64,000 nt of DNA, taken from Megaustenia siamemsis. Lineage: Eukaryota; Mollusca; Gastropoda; Stylommatophora; Ariophantidae. The notes under the pieces are model-generated. The model was not told the origin of the DNA, searched no databases, and worked only from the letters and a program-made list of their open reading frames with translations. Both the position numbers and the translations under genes were made by a program. Within the stretch, counting starts at the first letter, position 1; the number at the start of each line of letters is the position of its first letter. Location: NCBI GenBank assembly GCA_032433765.1, contig JAVIAB010000156.1:88803150-88867149 (forward strand), read 5' to 3'. This document shows positions 10,975 through 21,919 of the stretch, in pieces.

Positions 10975-11914
10975 GTCTTTAATGAAGAAATGCTTCACTG
11001 GTAATAAAGGCATCGAATGGATACAAAGAGACCATTTGGAAGACCTCGACTTTGCTGATGACATAGTTCTCATCAGCAGTCAGATTAAAACGATGCAGGA
11101 AAACACAAATGAACTATCATCAATAGCCAGCAAAATTGGGCTTGAGATCCATCATGAAAAGACTAAAGTCATGAAAAGCTTAATTCCAACAGACGACAAA
11201 ATATACATGGAAAACAAACCAGTGGAAGAGATTGATCATTTTATCTATCTTGGAAGTCACATTGATCGAGAAGGGGATACAATAAAATAAATTAGAATCA
11301 GAATAGCTAAAGCAGCAATGTCTTTCAGAAGCCTTGAAAAGTTGTGGAAATCAAAACTCACCAGCAAAAACACAAAACTTAGACTATTCAAATCAAATGT
11401 ACTATCAACCCTTACGTATGCGTGTGAAAGCTGGAAAACAACAAGAGATATAGAAACAAAGTTGAACACATTCGAAAATAAATGTCTAAGGAAAATACTT
11501 GGTATAGCGTGGAACGAATTCAAAACAAACGAGGAAATTAGAGAAATCGCCAATCAACCACTAATATCTTCAGTAATAAAGAAAAGACGATGGTCATACG
11601 TTGGACATGTGATGAGAAGAGATAATAACCGAATAGCAAAGCAAGCCCTCATGTGGAAAACAACAGGTAAGAGAAAAAGAGGAAGACCCAGGGAGACACT
11701 AAGAAGAACATTGATGAGAGAGGCAAGAGCAGCAGGATTCAGCTCCCTCAATGAGATAGAGCTGCTTGTACAGAACAGAGACAGATGGCGAGATTTGATA
11801 AAATATCTTTAAAAGAAAACTGCTAGAACAAAAAATCCATATAGGAGAAGGTGTATCTTGGTCTACGCCCTATGGGCCGGCTACGACTCGAAAGGTCAAT
11901 AGATAGATAAATAG
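10975..11914 (+). mobile_element. RTE-A retrotransposon copy 2, 5'-truncated
   Basis: This is the plus-strand copy of the element at 4254-6650, flanked by AATGAGAT at 10967-10974 and 11915-11922, a possible 8-bp target-site duplication. It encodes TGNKGIEWIQRDHLEDLDFADDIVLISS (intact FADD active site), HFIYLGSHIDREGD, LTYACESWKT, CLRKILGIAWNEF, RRWSYVGHVMRRDNNRIAK, GKRKRGRPRETLRRTL and RWRDLIKYL. One in-frame stop at 11288-11290 (TAA where copy 1 has GAA) splits the frame. The 3' UTR (11813-11914) ends in a short ATAG repeat. Less truncated elements would carry an endonuclease and the rest of the RT upstream; both are missing. Confidence 0.92.
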
Positions 11915-11922
11915 AATGAGAT

Positions 11923-12423
11923 TGGATTTACAATGGTCATAATTCAAGAAAGAAAATGAAGAAAAAAGCAAAGACAAATCTGAATCATTATCTGACTTGT
12001 TATCTGACATGATATCTGACATGACAAGCATTCACTGTGACAACTTCGTTCGTTAACAACCACAATGACTATGAGATATATCCATCTATCAACATCAAAC
12101 TATATCTAGTTATCATTCTCATAACATACTCATTAATCAAGCATCCAGCCACAGATTATATCATAAACAAGCTATATCCAGTTATCCAGCAACCAACCAC
12201 AACTATATCCAGTTATCCAGGGAACAACTACACATTGCACTTTCTTTGAGCAATGTATTTATGCCCTACTAACCTGCATAGTCTGTCAAAGGTTAAGGAC
12301 TTAATTTAGAGACAATCAGGCACTAATGCATGGTAGAATAGGAGACCTACAAGAACACTTCACACCACAAGCACTTAGTATGAGAATCAACATCAATGGA
12401 ACACAAGTCATGAAGTTTGAAAG
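11923..12423. other. Intronic spacer with degenerate TATATCCAGTTATCCAG repeats
   Basis: The sequence is mostly single copy. Around 12160-12225 are loose repeats of CTATATCCAGTTATCCAGC resembling the unit of the 15075-18020 array. This may be an old edge of that array separated by later insertions. The small open frame running into the 39-bp array is not a recognisable gene. Confidence 0.5.
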
Positions 12424-13092
12424 TCCCATGCCCAACCCTCCTTACAGTACAGGACAGCCCAGTCCCATGCCCAACTCTCCTTACAGTACAGGACAGCCCA
12501 GTCCCATGCCCAACCCTCCTTACAGTACAGGACAGCCCAGTCCCATGCCCAACCCTCCTTACAGTACAGGATAGCCCAGTCCCATGCCCAACCCTCCTTA
12601 CAGTACAGGATAGCCCAGTCCCATGCCCAACCCTCCTTACAGTACAGGATAGCCCAGTCCCATGCCCAACCCTCCTTACAGTACAGGATAGCCCAGTCCC
12701 ATGCCCAACCCTCCTTACAGTACAGGATAGCCCAGTCCCATGCCCAACTCTCCTTACAGTACAGGACAGCCCAGTCCCATGCCCAACCCTCCTTACAGTA
12801 CAGGACAGCCCAGTCCCATGCCCAACCCTCCTTACAGTACAGGATAGCCCAGTCCCATGCCCAACCCTCCTTACAGTACAGGATAGCCAGTCCCATGCCC
12901 AACCCTCCTTACAGTACAGGATAGCCCAGTCCCATGCCCAACCCTCCTTACAGTACAGGATAGCCAGTCCCATGCCCAACCCTCCTTACAGTACAGGATA
13001 GCCCAGTCCCATGCCCAACCCTCCTTACAGTACAGGATAGCCAGTCCCATGCCCAACCCTCCTTACAGTACAGGATAGCCAGTCCCATGCCC
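12424..13092. repeat. Minisatellite, 39-bp unit (left part)
   Basis: The unit is CCCAGTCCCATGCCCAACCC followed by TCCTTACAGTACAGGATAG, 39 bp. Occasional 38-bp units (missing one C in TAGCCAGTCC) shift the frame. Long open frames exist in both directions (13 codons per unit) but are artefacts. The left part uses the CAACCCTCC form and the right part (13363-14335) the CAACATTCC form. Confidence 0.95.
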
Positions 13093-13362
13093 AATATTTC
13101 TTCGCGATAGCTCAGTGGTTAGTGAACTGGACTACAAAGGACAAGAGGTAGGGTTCGATCCCAACCGACGGCATCCGAGTTCACCCAGCCTTTAATGGGT
13201 AACTGATATTTTTCAGAGAAAGTGAAGCGGTACGGGCATAATACCGACCACATTACCCTAAAAATCATGTGCCGAAGGTCTGTAAAATATATGGTCACTA
13301 ACACCATATTCCCTATACGCCACTTGACGTGACGGGGGTACTTTACTTTTTTTGTTTACTTA
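13093..13362 (+). mobile_element. tRNA-derived SINE inserted in the 39-bp array
   Basis: It starts TTCGCGATAGCTCAGTGGTTAG (A-box TAGCTCAGTGG), followed about 45 bp later by AGGGTTCGATCCCAACC, a near-perfect B box, so the head is tRNA-like. The body has the ATAATACCGACC central domain shared with the element at 8605. The tail is ACTTTACTTTTTTTG. It interrupts otherwise continuous 39-bp repeats, so the array predates it. Confidence 0.85.
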
Positions 13363-14335
13363 CAGGATAGCCCAGTCCCATGCCCAACATTCCTTATAGT
13401 ACAGGACAGCCCAGTCCCATGCCCAACATTCCTTACAGTACAGGATAGCCCAATCCCATGCCCAAACATTCCTTACATTACAGGATAGCCCAATCCCATG
13501 CCCAACATTCCTTACAGTACAGGACAGCCCAGTCCCATGCCCAACATTCCTTACAGTACAGGACAGCCCAGTCCCATGCCCAAACATTCCTTACAGTACA
13601 GGACAGCCCAGTCCCATGCCCAACATTCCTTAAAGTACAGGACAGCCCAGTCCCATGCCCAACATTCCTTACAGTACAGGACAGCCCAGTCCCATGCCCA
13701 ACATTCCTTACAGTACAGGACAGCCCAGTCCCATACCCAACATTCCTTACAGTACAGAACAGCCCAGTCCCATGCCCAACACTCCTTACAGTACAGGATA
13801 GCCCAGTCCCATGCCCAACATTCCTTACAGTACAGGATAGCCAGTCCCATGCCCAACACTCCTTACAGTACAGAACAGCCCAGTCCCATGCCCAACATTC
13901 CTTACAGTACAGGATAGCCAATCCCATGCCCAAACATTCCTTACAGTACAGGATAGCCAATCCCATGCCCAAACATTCCTTACAGTACAGGAAAGCCAAT
14001 CCCATGCCCAATCCTCCTTACAGTACAGGATAGCCCAGTCCCATGCCCAAACCTTCTTTACAGTACAGGATATCCAGTCCAATGCCCAACACTTCTTACA
14101 GTACAACATAGCGAGTCCCATGCCCAACACTCCTTACAGTACAGGATAGCCAATCCCATGCCCAAACATTCCTTACAGTACAGGAAAGCCAATCCCATGC
14201 CCAATCCTCCTTACAGTACAGTATAGCCAATCCCATGCCCAAACCTTCCTTACAGTACAGGACAGCCAGTCCCATGCCCAAACCTCCTTACATACAGCAT
14301 AGCCCAGTCCCATGCCCAAAACACCTTACAGTAAG
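13363..14335. repeat. Minisatellite, 39-bp unit (right part)
   Basis: This continues the array at 12424, with variant core CCCAACATTCCTTACAGTAC. Units decay toward the right end (CCAAACCTTCTTTAC, CAACACTTCTTAC). A two-unit block with GGAAAGCCAATCCCATG recurs about 195 bp apart (near 13990 and 14185), indicating a multi-unit duplication. Confidence 0.93.
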
Positions 14336-15060
14336 GGTTTCTTAAAGAACAAGGAAATAAAGATAAATTTGCAGTCACAATATCAAACAAATACCAAGTC
14401 CTGCAACAACTAGAAAAATACCCATAACAATAATAACAATAACTAAATAACAATAGGAGAAATACCTCTACTAGAAATACAATCTTACATATATCTGGGC
14501 AGTAATATAAACAAAGAGGAAGGAACAGAAAATTATACCAAAATAAGGATATCAAAAGCAAGAGGAGCATTTGTTGCACTGGGAAACATATGGAAGTCCA
14601 AAGAAATTAGGTTAGATACAAAAATTAAAATGTTGAACTCCAATGTTAAGTCAGTCTTATTATATGACTGTGAAAAATGGAGAACAACAAAAATGACAAT
14701 CATGAAGATGCAGACTTTCATTAATGGATGCTTGCACAGAATAAAAGGATGGAAATGGCAGGACAAAATCACTAACATAGAATTATGGAAAACTACCAGT
14801 TAAATACCAGTGAATAAAGATATACAGCGAAAACAATGGTACAAGATAGGACACACACTGTGGAAGCTAACTGAGAATATTACACAACAGTCCATTTTTT
14901 GGAATCCCCCATAAAAAATAGGAAGACCAAAATATTCTTGGAGAAGACAGATGGATACATGGAATGATCTTAAAAGAATGGCAAGAAACAGAACAGCTTG
15001 GAAAGTGTTTGTTGAAGACCAATGTTCCACAGGGAGCTGAAAGAGGAACAGAACCACAAA
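14336..15060 (+). pseudogene. Decayed non-LTR retrotransposon (RTE-like RT C-terminal region)
   Basis: The plus strand reads NKDKFAVTISNKYQVLQQLE (linker type) and, after an AT-rich gap, IQSYIYLGSNINKEEGTENY, KIRISKARGAFVALGNIWKS, SNVKSVLLYDCEKWRTTK, TFINGCLHRIKGW, QWYKIGHTLWK and a GRPKYSWRRQMDTW tail. This is the order and wording of the RT thumb and C-terminal domain of RTE-like LINEs. There are several stops and a large internal deletion; the RT palm is gone. It is not the same family as RTE-A or RTE-B and is clearly older. The minus-strand open frames over it are shadows. Confidence 0.85.
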
Positions 15061-15074
15061 CAGTATATAAAACA

Positions 15075-18020
15075 ATCAATCACTAACTGGATCTATTTAC
15101 TAAGCATTATCAGTCACAAATTGGATCTATTTACCAAGCAAATCAATCAAAACATGGATCTATTTAACAAGCCATCAATCACAAACTGAATATATTCACC
15201 AAGCAATCAGCAATACACTAAATCTAGTTCACTAGCAATCACTCACAAGTTATATCCAGCTATAAAACAATCAGTCACAAGTTACACAATACAAGATACA
15301 AGTAATATCCAGCTATAAAGTAATCAGTCACAAGTTATATCCAGCTATAAAATAATCAGCCACAAGTTATATCCTGCTATAAAGTAATCGGTCACAAGTT
15401 ATATCCAACTATAAAATAATCAGCCACAAGTTATATCCTGCTATAAAGTAATCGGTCACAAGTTATATCCAACTATAAAACAATCAGCCACAAGTTATAT
15501 CCAGCTATAAAACAATCACCCACAAGTTATATCCTGCTCTAAAACAATCTGCCACAAGTTATATCCAACTATAAAGCGATCAATCACAAATTATATTCAG
15601 CTATGAAACAATCAGTCACAAGTTATATCCAGCTATAAAACAATCAGTCATAAGTTATATCTAGTTAAAATACAACCAGTCACAAGTTATATCCAGCTAA
15701 AAAAAACAATCAGCCACAAGTTATATCCAGCTATAAAGCGATCGGTCACTGTTATATCCAGCTATAAAGCAATCAGTTATATCCAGCTATAAAACAATCA
15801 GTCACAAGTTATATCAAGCTATAAGGCAATCATTCACAAGTTATATCCAGCTATAAAGCGATCAGCTAGACGTTATAACCAGCTATAAAACAATCAGCCA
15901 CAAGTTATATCCAGCTATAAAATAATCAGCCACAAGTTATATCCTGCTATAAAGTAATCGGTCACAAGTTATATCCAACTATAAAATAATCAGCCACAAG
16001 TTATATCCTGCTATAAAGTAATCGGTCACAAGTTATATCCAACTATAAAACAATCAGCCACAAGTTATATCCAGCTATAAAACAATCACCCACAAGTTAT
16101 ATCCTGCTCTAAAACAATCTGCCACAAGTTATATCCAACTATAAAGCGATCAATCACAAATTATATTCAGCTATGAAACAATCAGTCACAAGTTATATCC
16201 AGCTATAAAACAATCAGTCATAAGTTATATCTAGTTAAAATACAACCAGTCACAAGTTATATCCAGCTAAAAAAAACAATCAGCCACAAGTTATATCCAG
16301 CTATAAAGCGATCGGTCACTGTTATATCCAGCTATAAAGCAATCAGTTATATCCAGCTATAAAACAATCAGTCACAAGTTATATCAAGCTATAAGGCAAT
16401 CATTCACAAGTTATATCCAGCTATAAAGCGATCAGCTAGACGTTATAACCAGCTATAAAACAATCAGCCACAAGTTATATCCAGCTATAAAGAAACCAGT
16501 CACAAGTTATATCCAGCTATAAAACAACCAGTCACAAGTTATATCCAGCTATAAAACAATCAGTCACAAGTTATATCCAGCTATAAAACAATCAGTCACA
16601 AGTTATAACCAGCTATAAAACAATCAGCCACAAGTTATATCCAGCTATAAAGAAACCAGTCACAAGTTATATCCAGCTATAAAACAACCAGTCACAAGTT
16701 ATATCCAGCTATAAAACAATCAGTCACAAGTTATAACCAGCTATAAAACAACCAGTCACAAGTTATATCCAGCTATAAAACAATCAGCCACACGTTATAA
16801 CCAGCTATAAAACAATCAGCCACAAGTTATATCCAGCTATAAAGAAACCAGTCACAAGTTATATCCAGCTATAAAACAACCAGTCACAAGTTATATCCAG
16901 CTATAAATCAATCAGTCACAAGTTATATCCAGCTATAAAACAATCAGTCACAAGTTATATCCAGCTATAAAACAATCAGTCACAAGTTATAACCAGCTAT
17001 AAAACAATCAGCCACAAGTTATATCCAGCTATAAAGAAACCAGTCACAAGTTATATCCTGCTCTAAAACAATCTGCCACAAGTTATATCCAACTATAAAG
17101 CGATCAATCACAAATTATATTCAGCTATGAAACAATCAGCCACAAGTTATATCCAGCTATAAAGCGATCGGTCACTGTTATATCCAGCTATAAAGCAATC
17201 AGTTATATCCAGCTATAAAACAATCAGTCACAAGTTATATCCAGCTATAAAACAATCAGTCACAAGTTATATCCAGCTACAAAACAATCAGCGACAAGTT
17301 ATATCCAGCTATAAAACAATCAGTCACAAGTTATATCCAGCTATAAAACAATCAGTCACAAGTTATATACAGCTATAAAACAAACAGTCACAAGTTATAT
17401 CCAGCTATAAAACAATCAGCCTACAAGGTATATCCAGCTATAAAACAATCAGTAACAAGTTATATCCAGCTATAAAACAATCAGTCACAAGTTATATCCA
17501 GCTATAAAACAATCAGTCACAAGTTATATCCAGCTATAAAGAAACCAGTCACTAGTTATATCCAGCTATAAAACAATCAGTCACAAGTTATATCCAGCTA
17601 TAAAACAATCAGTCACAAGTTATATCCTGCTATAAAACAATCAGTCACAAGTTATATCCAGCTATAAAACAATCAGCCACAAGTTGTATCCATCTATAAA
17701 GCAATCAGTCACAAATTATATCCAGCTTTAAAACAATCAGTCACAAGTTATATCAGCTATAAAACAATCAGCCACAAGTCATATCAGCTATAAGGCAATC
17801 AGTCACAAGTTATATCAGCTATAAAGCAATCAGTCACAAGTCATATCTGTTATAAAGCAATCAGTCACAAGTTATATCAGCTATAAAGCGATTAGTCACA
17901 AATTATATCCAGCTATAAAGCAATCAGTCACAAGTTATATCAGCTATAAAGCAATCAGTCACAAATTATATCCAGCTATAAAGCAATTAGTCACGAGTTA
18001 TATCCATCTATAAAGCAACA
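15075..18020. repeat. Minisatellite, 32-bp unit, with a 570-bp higher-order duplication
   Basis: The unit is CAGTCACAAGTTATATCCAG plus CTATAAAACAAT, 32 bp. Distinctive variants, such as CCTGCTCTAAAACAATCTGCC at 15533 and 16103, recur exactly 570 bp apart from about 15331-15900 to 15901-16470. A third partial block begins near 17054. The right end decays into TTATATCAGCTATAAAG units. The first 170 bp (15075-15245) are poorer versions. Confidence 0.95.
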
Positions 18021-18177
18021 CTACATGACATTGATACATCTCCCTGTTGTTGATTATTCTCATGAACTTTGCTAGTTGTGAGACCTGAATCAACAGATCT
18101 CTTTTCTTTCCTTCATTCTTCTTTTAAGCTACCATTTCTCTTCCTCTCTTCCTGTAAATGCTTTAGAAGATAACCAT
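18021..18177. other. Single-copy spacer, pyrimidine-rich at its right end
   Basis: Nothing coding is visible. The CTTTTCTTTCCTTCATTCTTC stretch may be the seed from which the following CT-rich array grew. Confidence 0.5.
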
Positions 18178-20545
18178 TTGTCCTACTCTTGTCCTCCTCT
18201 TGTCCTCCTCTTGTCCTTCTCTTGTCCTCCTCTTGTCCTCCTCTTGTCTTCCTCTTGTCTTCCTCTTGTCCTCTTCTTGTCTTCCTCTTGTCCTCCTCTT
18301 GTCCTCTCCTTGTCCTCCTCTTGTCTTCCTCTTGTCCTCCTCTTGTCTTTCTCTTGTCTTCCTCTTGTCCTCCTCTTGTCCTCTCCTTGTCCTCCTCTTG
18401 TCTTCCTCTTGTCCTCCTCTTGTCTTTCTCTTGTCCTCTCCTTGTCCTCCTCTTGTCTTCCTCTTGTCCTCCTCTTGTCTTTCTCTTGTCCTCTCCTTGT
18501 CCTCCTCTTGTCTTCCTCTTGTCCTCCTCTTGTCTTTCTCTTGTCTTCCTCTTGTCCTCCTCTTGTCCTCTCCTTGTCCTCCTCTTGTCTTTCTCTTGTC
18601 TTCCTCTTGTCCTCCTCTTGTCCTCTCCTTGTCCTCCTCTTGTCTTCCTCTTGTCCTCCTCTTGTCTTTCTCTTGTCCTCTCCTTGTCCTCCTCTTGTCT
18701 TCCTCTTGTCCTCCTCTTGTCTTTCTCTTGTCCTCTCCTTGTCCTCCTCTTGTCCTCCTCTTGTCCTCTCCTTGTCCTCCTCTTGTCTTCCTCTTGTCCT
18801 CCTCTTGTCTTTCTCTTGTCCTCTCCTTGTCCTCCTCTTGTCTTCCTCTTGTCCTCCTCTTGTCTTTCTCTTGTCCTCTCCTTGTCCTCCTCTTGTCTTC
18901 CTCTTGTCCTCCTCTTGTCTTCCTCTTGTCCTCCTCTTGTCTTCCTCTTGTCCTCTCCTTGTCCTCCTCTTGTCTTTCTCTTGTCTTTCTCTTGTCTTCC
19001 TCTTGTCTTCTCCTTGTCCTCCTCTTGTCTTTCTCTTGTCTTCCTCTTGTCCTCTCCTTGTCCTCCTCTTGTCTTTCTCTTGTCTTTCTCTTGTCTTCCT
19101 CTTGTCTTCTCCTTGTCCTCCTCTTGTCTTTCTCTTGTCTTCCTCTTGTCCTATCCTTGTCCTCCTCTTGTCTTTCTCTTGTCTTTCTCTTGTCTTCCTC
19201 TTGTCCTCTCCTTGTCCTCCTCTTGTCTTTCTCTTGTCTTTCTCTTGTCCTCCTCTTGTCTTTCTCTTGTCTTCCTCTTGTCCTCTCCTTGTCCTCCTCT
19301 TGTCTTCCTCTTGTCCTCTCCTTGTCCTCCTCTTGTCCTCCTCTTGTCTTCCTCTTGTCTTCCTCTTGTCTTGTCTTCCTCTTGTCCTCCTCTTGTCTTT
19401 CTCTTGTCTTCCTCTTGTCCTCTCCTTGTCCTCCTCTTGTCTTCCTCTTGTCCTCTCCTTGTCCTCCTCTTGTCTTCCTCTTGTCCTCTCCTTGTCCTCC
19501 TCTTGTCTTCCTCTTGTCCTCTCCTTGTCCTCCTCTTGTCTTCCTCTTGTCCTCTCCTTGTCCTCCTCTTGTCCTCCTCTTGTCTTTCTCTTGTCTTCCT
19601 CTTGTCTTCCTCTTGTCCTCCTCTTGTCTTTCTCTTGTCTTCCTCTTGTCCTCTCCTTGTCCTCCTCTTGTCTTCCTCTTGTCCTCTCCTTGTCCTCCTC
19701 TTGTCTTCCTCTTGTCCTCTCCTTGTCTTCCTCTTGTCCTCTCCTTGTCCTCCTCTTGTCTTTCTCTTGTCTTTCTCTTGTCCTCCTCTTGTCTTTCTCT
19801 TGTCTTCCTCTTGTCCTCTCCTTGTCCTCCTCTTGTCTTCCTCTTGTCCTCTCCTTGTCCTCCTCTTGTCTTCCTCTTGTCCTCTCCTTGTCCTTCTCTT
19901 GTCTTCCTCTTGTCCTCTCCTTGTCCTTCTCTTGTCTTCCTCTTGTCCTCTCCTTGTCCTTCTCTTGTCTTCCTCTTGTCCTCTCCTTGTCCTTCTCTTG
20001 TCTTCCTCTTGTCCTCTCCTTGTCCTTCTCTTGTCTTCCTCTTGTCCTCTCCTTGTCCTTCTCTTGTTTTCCTCTTGTCCTCCTCTTGTCTTTCTCTTGT
20101 CTTCCTCTTGTCCTCTCCTTGTCCTCCTCTTGTCTTCCTCTTGTCCTCTCCTTGTCCTCCTCTTGTCTTCCTCTTGTCCTCTCCTTGTCCTTCTCTTGTC
20201 TTCCTCTTGTCCTCTCCTTGTCCTTCTCTTGTCTTCCTCTTGTCCTCTCCTTGTCCTTCTCTTGTCTTCCTCTTGTCCTCTCCTTGTCCTTCTCTTGTCT
20301 TCCTCTTGTCCTCTCCTTGTCCTTCTCTTGTCTTCCTCGTGTCTTCCTCTTGTCTTCCTCTTGTCCTCCTCTTGTCCTCTTCTTGTCCTCCTCTTGTCCT
20401 CTTCTTGTCCTCCTCTTGTCCTCGTCTTGTCCTCACGTTGTCTCTTCTTGTCTTCCTCTTGTCCTCCTTTTGTCCTCCTCTTGTCCTCCTCTTGTCCTCC
20501 TCTTGTTCTCTCCTTATCCTCCTTTTGTCCTCCTCTTGTCCTCTT
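18178..20545. repeat. Pyrimidine-rich minisatellite, 11-bp unit CTTGTCCTCCT
   Basis: About 215 units of CTTGTCCTCCT and variants CTTGTCTTCCT, CTTGTCTTTCT and CTTGTCCTCTC. The plus strand is almost free of A for 2.2 kb. Because 11 is not a multiple of three, all three forward frames read the same 33-bp, 11-residue pattern (SSCPPLVLLLS type) and minus frames read the RTRGGQEEDK type. This explains open frames of 750-840 codons in several frames at once; none is a gene. Blocks of 4-6 units recur, for example the CTTGTCCTCTCCTTGTCCTT pair series at 19880-20060. Confidence 0.97.
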
Positions 20546-21785
20546 CTGTGTCCCTATAATTTCCTGCATCTTTCTCAGTAGTTACAACTTTCTGTGCTCT
20601 ACTTGTAGAACAATCAAGAAACAAATACTAGAGCGATATCACAAAATGTCTGTCAGATGTTCTCCTCTTGTCCTCCTTTTGTCCTCCTCTTGTCCTCTTC
20701 TGTGTCCCTAGAATTTCCTGCATCTTTCTCAGTAGTTACAACTTTCTTGCTCTACTTGTAGAACAATCAAGAAACAAATACTAGAGCGATATCACAAAAT
20801 GTCTGTCAGATGTCCTCCTCTTGTCCTCCTCTTGTCCTCCTCTTGTTCTCCTCTTTTCTTCCTCTTGTCTTCCTCTTGTCCTCCTCTTGTCTTCCTGTCC
20901 TCCTCTTGTATTCCTATTGTCTTCCTCTTTATCCTCCTCTTGTCTTCCTCTTTATCCTCCTCTTGTCTTCCTCTTTATCCTCCTCTTGTCTTCATCTTGT
21001 CCTCCTCTTGTATTCCTATTGTCTTCCTCTTTATCCTCCTCTTGTCTTCCTCTTTATCCTCCTCTTGTCTTCCTCTTTATCCTCCTCTTGTCTTCATCTT
21101 GTCCTCCTCTTGTCTTCCTCTTTATCCTCCTCTTGTCCTCCTCTTGTCTTCCTCTTGTATTCCTCTTGTCCTCCTCTTGTCTTCCTCTTGTCTTCATCTT
21201 GTCTTCCTCTTGTCTTCATCTTGTCTTCCTCTTGTCTTCATCTTGTCCTCCTCTTGTCTTCATCTTGTCCTCCTCTTGTCTTCATCTTGTCTTCCTCTTG
21301 TCTTCATGTTGTCTTCCTCTTGTCTTCATCTTGTCCTCCTCTTGTCTTCATCTTGTCCTCCTCTTGTCTTCATCTTGTCCTCCCCCTTTACTCCTCTTGT
21401 CTTCTGCTTGTCCTCCTCTTGACCTCCTCTTGTCCTCCCCCTTTTCTCCTCTTGTCTTCATCTTGTCCTCCTCTTGTCCTCCTCTTGTTCTCCTCTTGTT
21501 CTCCTCTTGTCCTCTCCTTGTCCTCTTCTTGTCCTCCTCTTGTCCTCCTCTTGTTCTCCTCTTGTCCTCTCCTTGTCTCCTCTTGTCCTCCTTTTGTCCT
21601 CTTCTTGTCCTCCTCTTGTCCTCCTCTTGTTCTCTCCTTATCCTCCTCTTGTCCTCCTCTTGTCCTCTTCTGTGTCCCTAGAATTTCCTGCATCTTTCTC
21701 AGTAGTTACAACTTTCTGTGCTCTGCTTGTAGATCAATCAAGAAACAAATACTAGAGCGATATCACAAAATGTCTGTCAGATGTT
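20546..21785. repeat. Right flank of the CT-rich array with three copies of a ~113-bp module
   Basis: Array sequence alternates with three near-identical copies of a module running from TGTCCCTATAATTTCCTGCA to AAAATGTCTGTCAGATGT, at about 20548-20659, 20703-20812 and 21674-21783. The third copy leads into unique intron sequence, so it is probably the original array edge and the others are duplicates. Between copies 2 and 3 the array uses CTTTATCCTCCTCTTGTCTT and CTTCATCTTGTCCTCC units. Confidence 0.9.
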
Positions 21786-21919
21786 CTCATTGTGTAGACA
21801 GAGCATATGTGATAAAGAATCATTAGATTATATCTCAACCAATATGTTGTTGTGTCCATGATGCACAACCTCACAGCAGATTTTGTTTGCTACATTAGTG
21901 TTATCTTATCCCTCTGCAG

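Larger units (their letters stand above)
6953..21919 (+). other. Phase-0 intron of the GPR158-like gene, 14,967 bp
   Basis: The intron begins GTAAGG and ends in a pyrimidine-rich tract with CTCTGCAG. It contains at least six tandem-array families, two SINEs, one RTE-A copy and one decayed LINE, with little single-copy sequence. The last kilobases before the acceptor are an extremely pyrimidine-rich array on the sense strand. The intron is inferred from the in-frame join of the two recognised exons. Confidence 0.75.

Noticed and set aside
13100..13175. Functional tRNA gene
   Set aside because: A and B boxes are present, but the head is part of a SINE with a conserved body and tail, and no complete cloverleaf is apparent.
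12347..14281. PMPNPPYSTGQPS-like collagen or secreted repeat protein
   Set aside because: This is a translation of a 39-bp minisatellite, open on both strands and broken by 38-bp units and a SINE.
18163..20711. Open frames of 750-840 codons on both strands
   Set aside because: They lie wholly in an 11-bp tandem array, are open in several frames at once, and encode only the repeat cycle.
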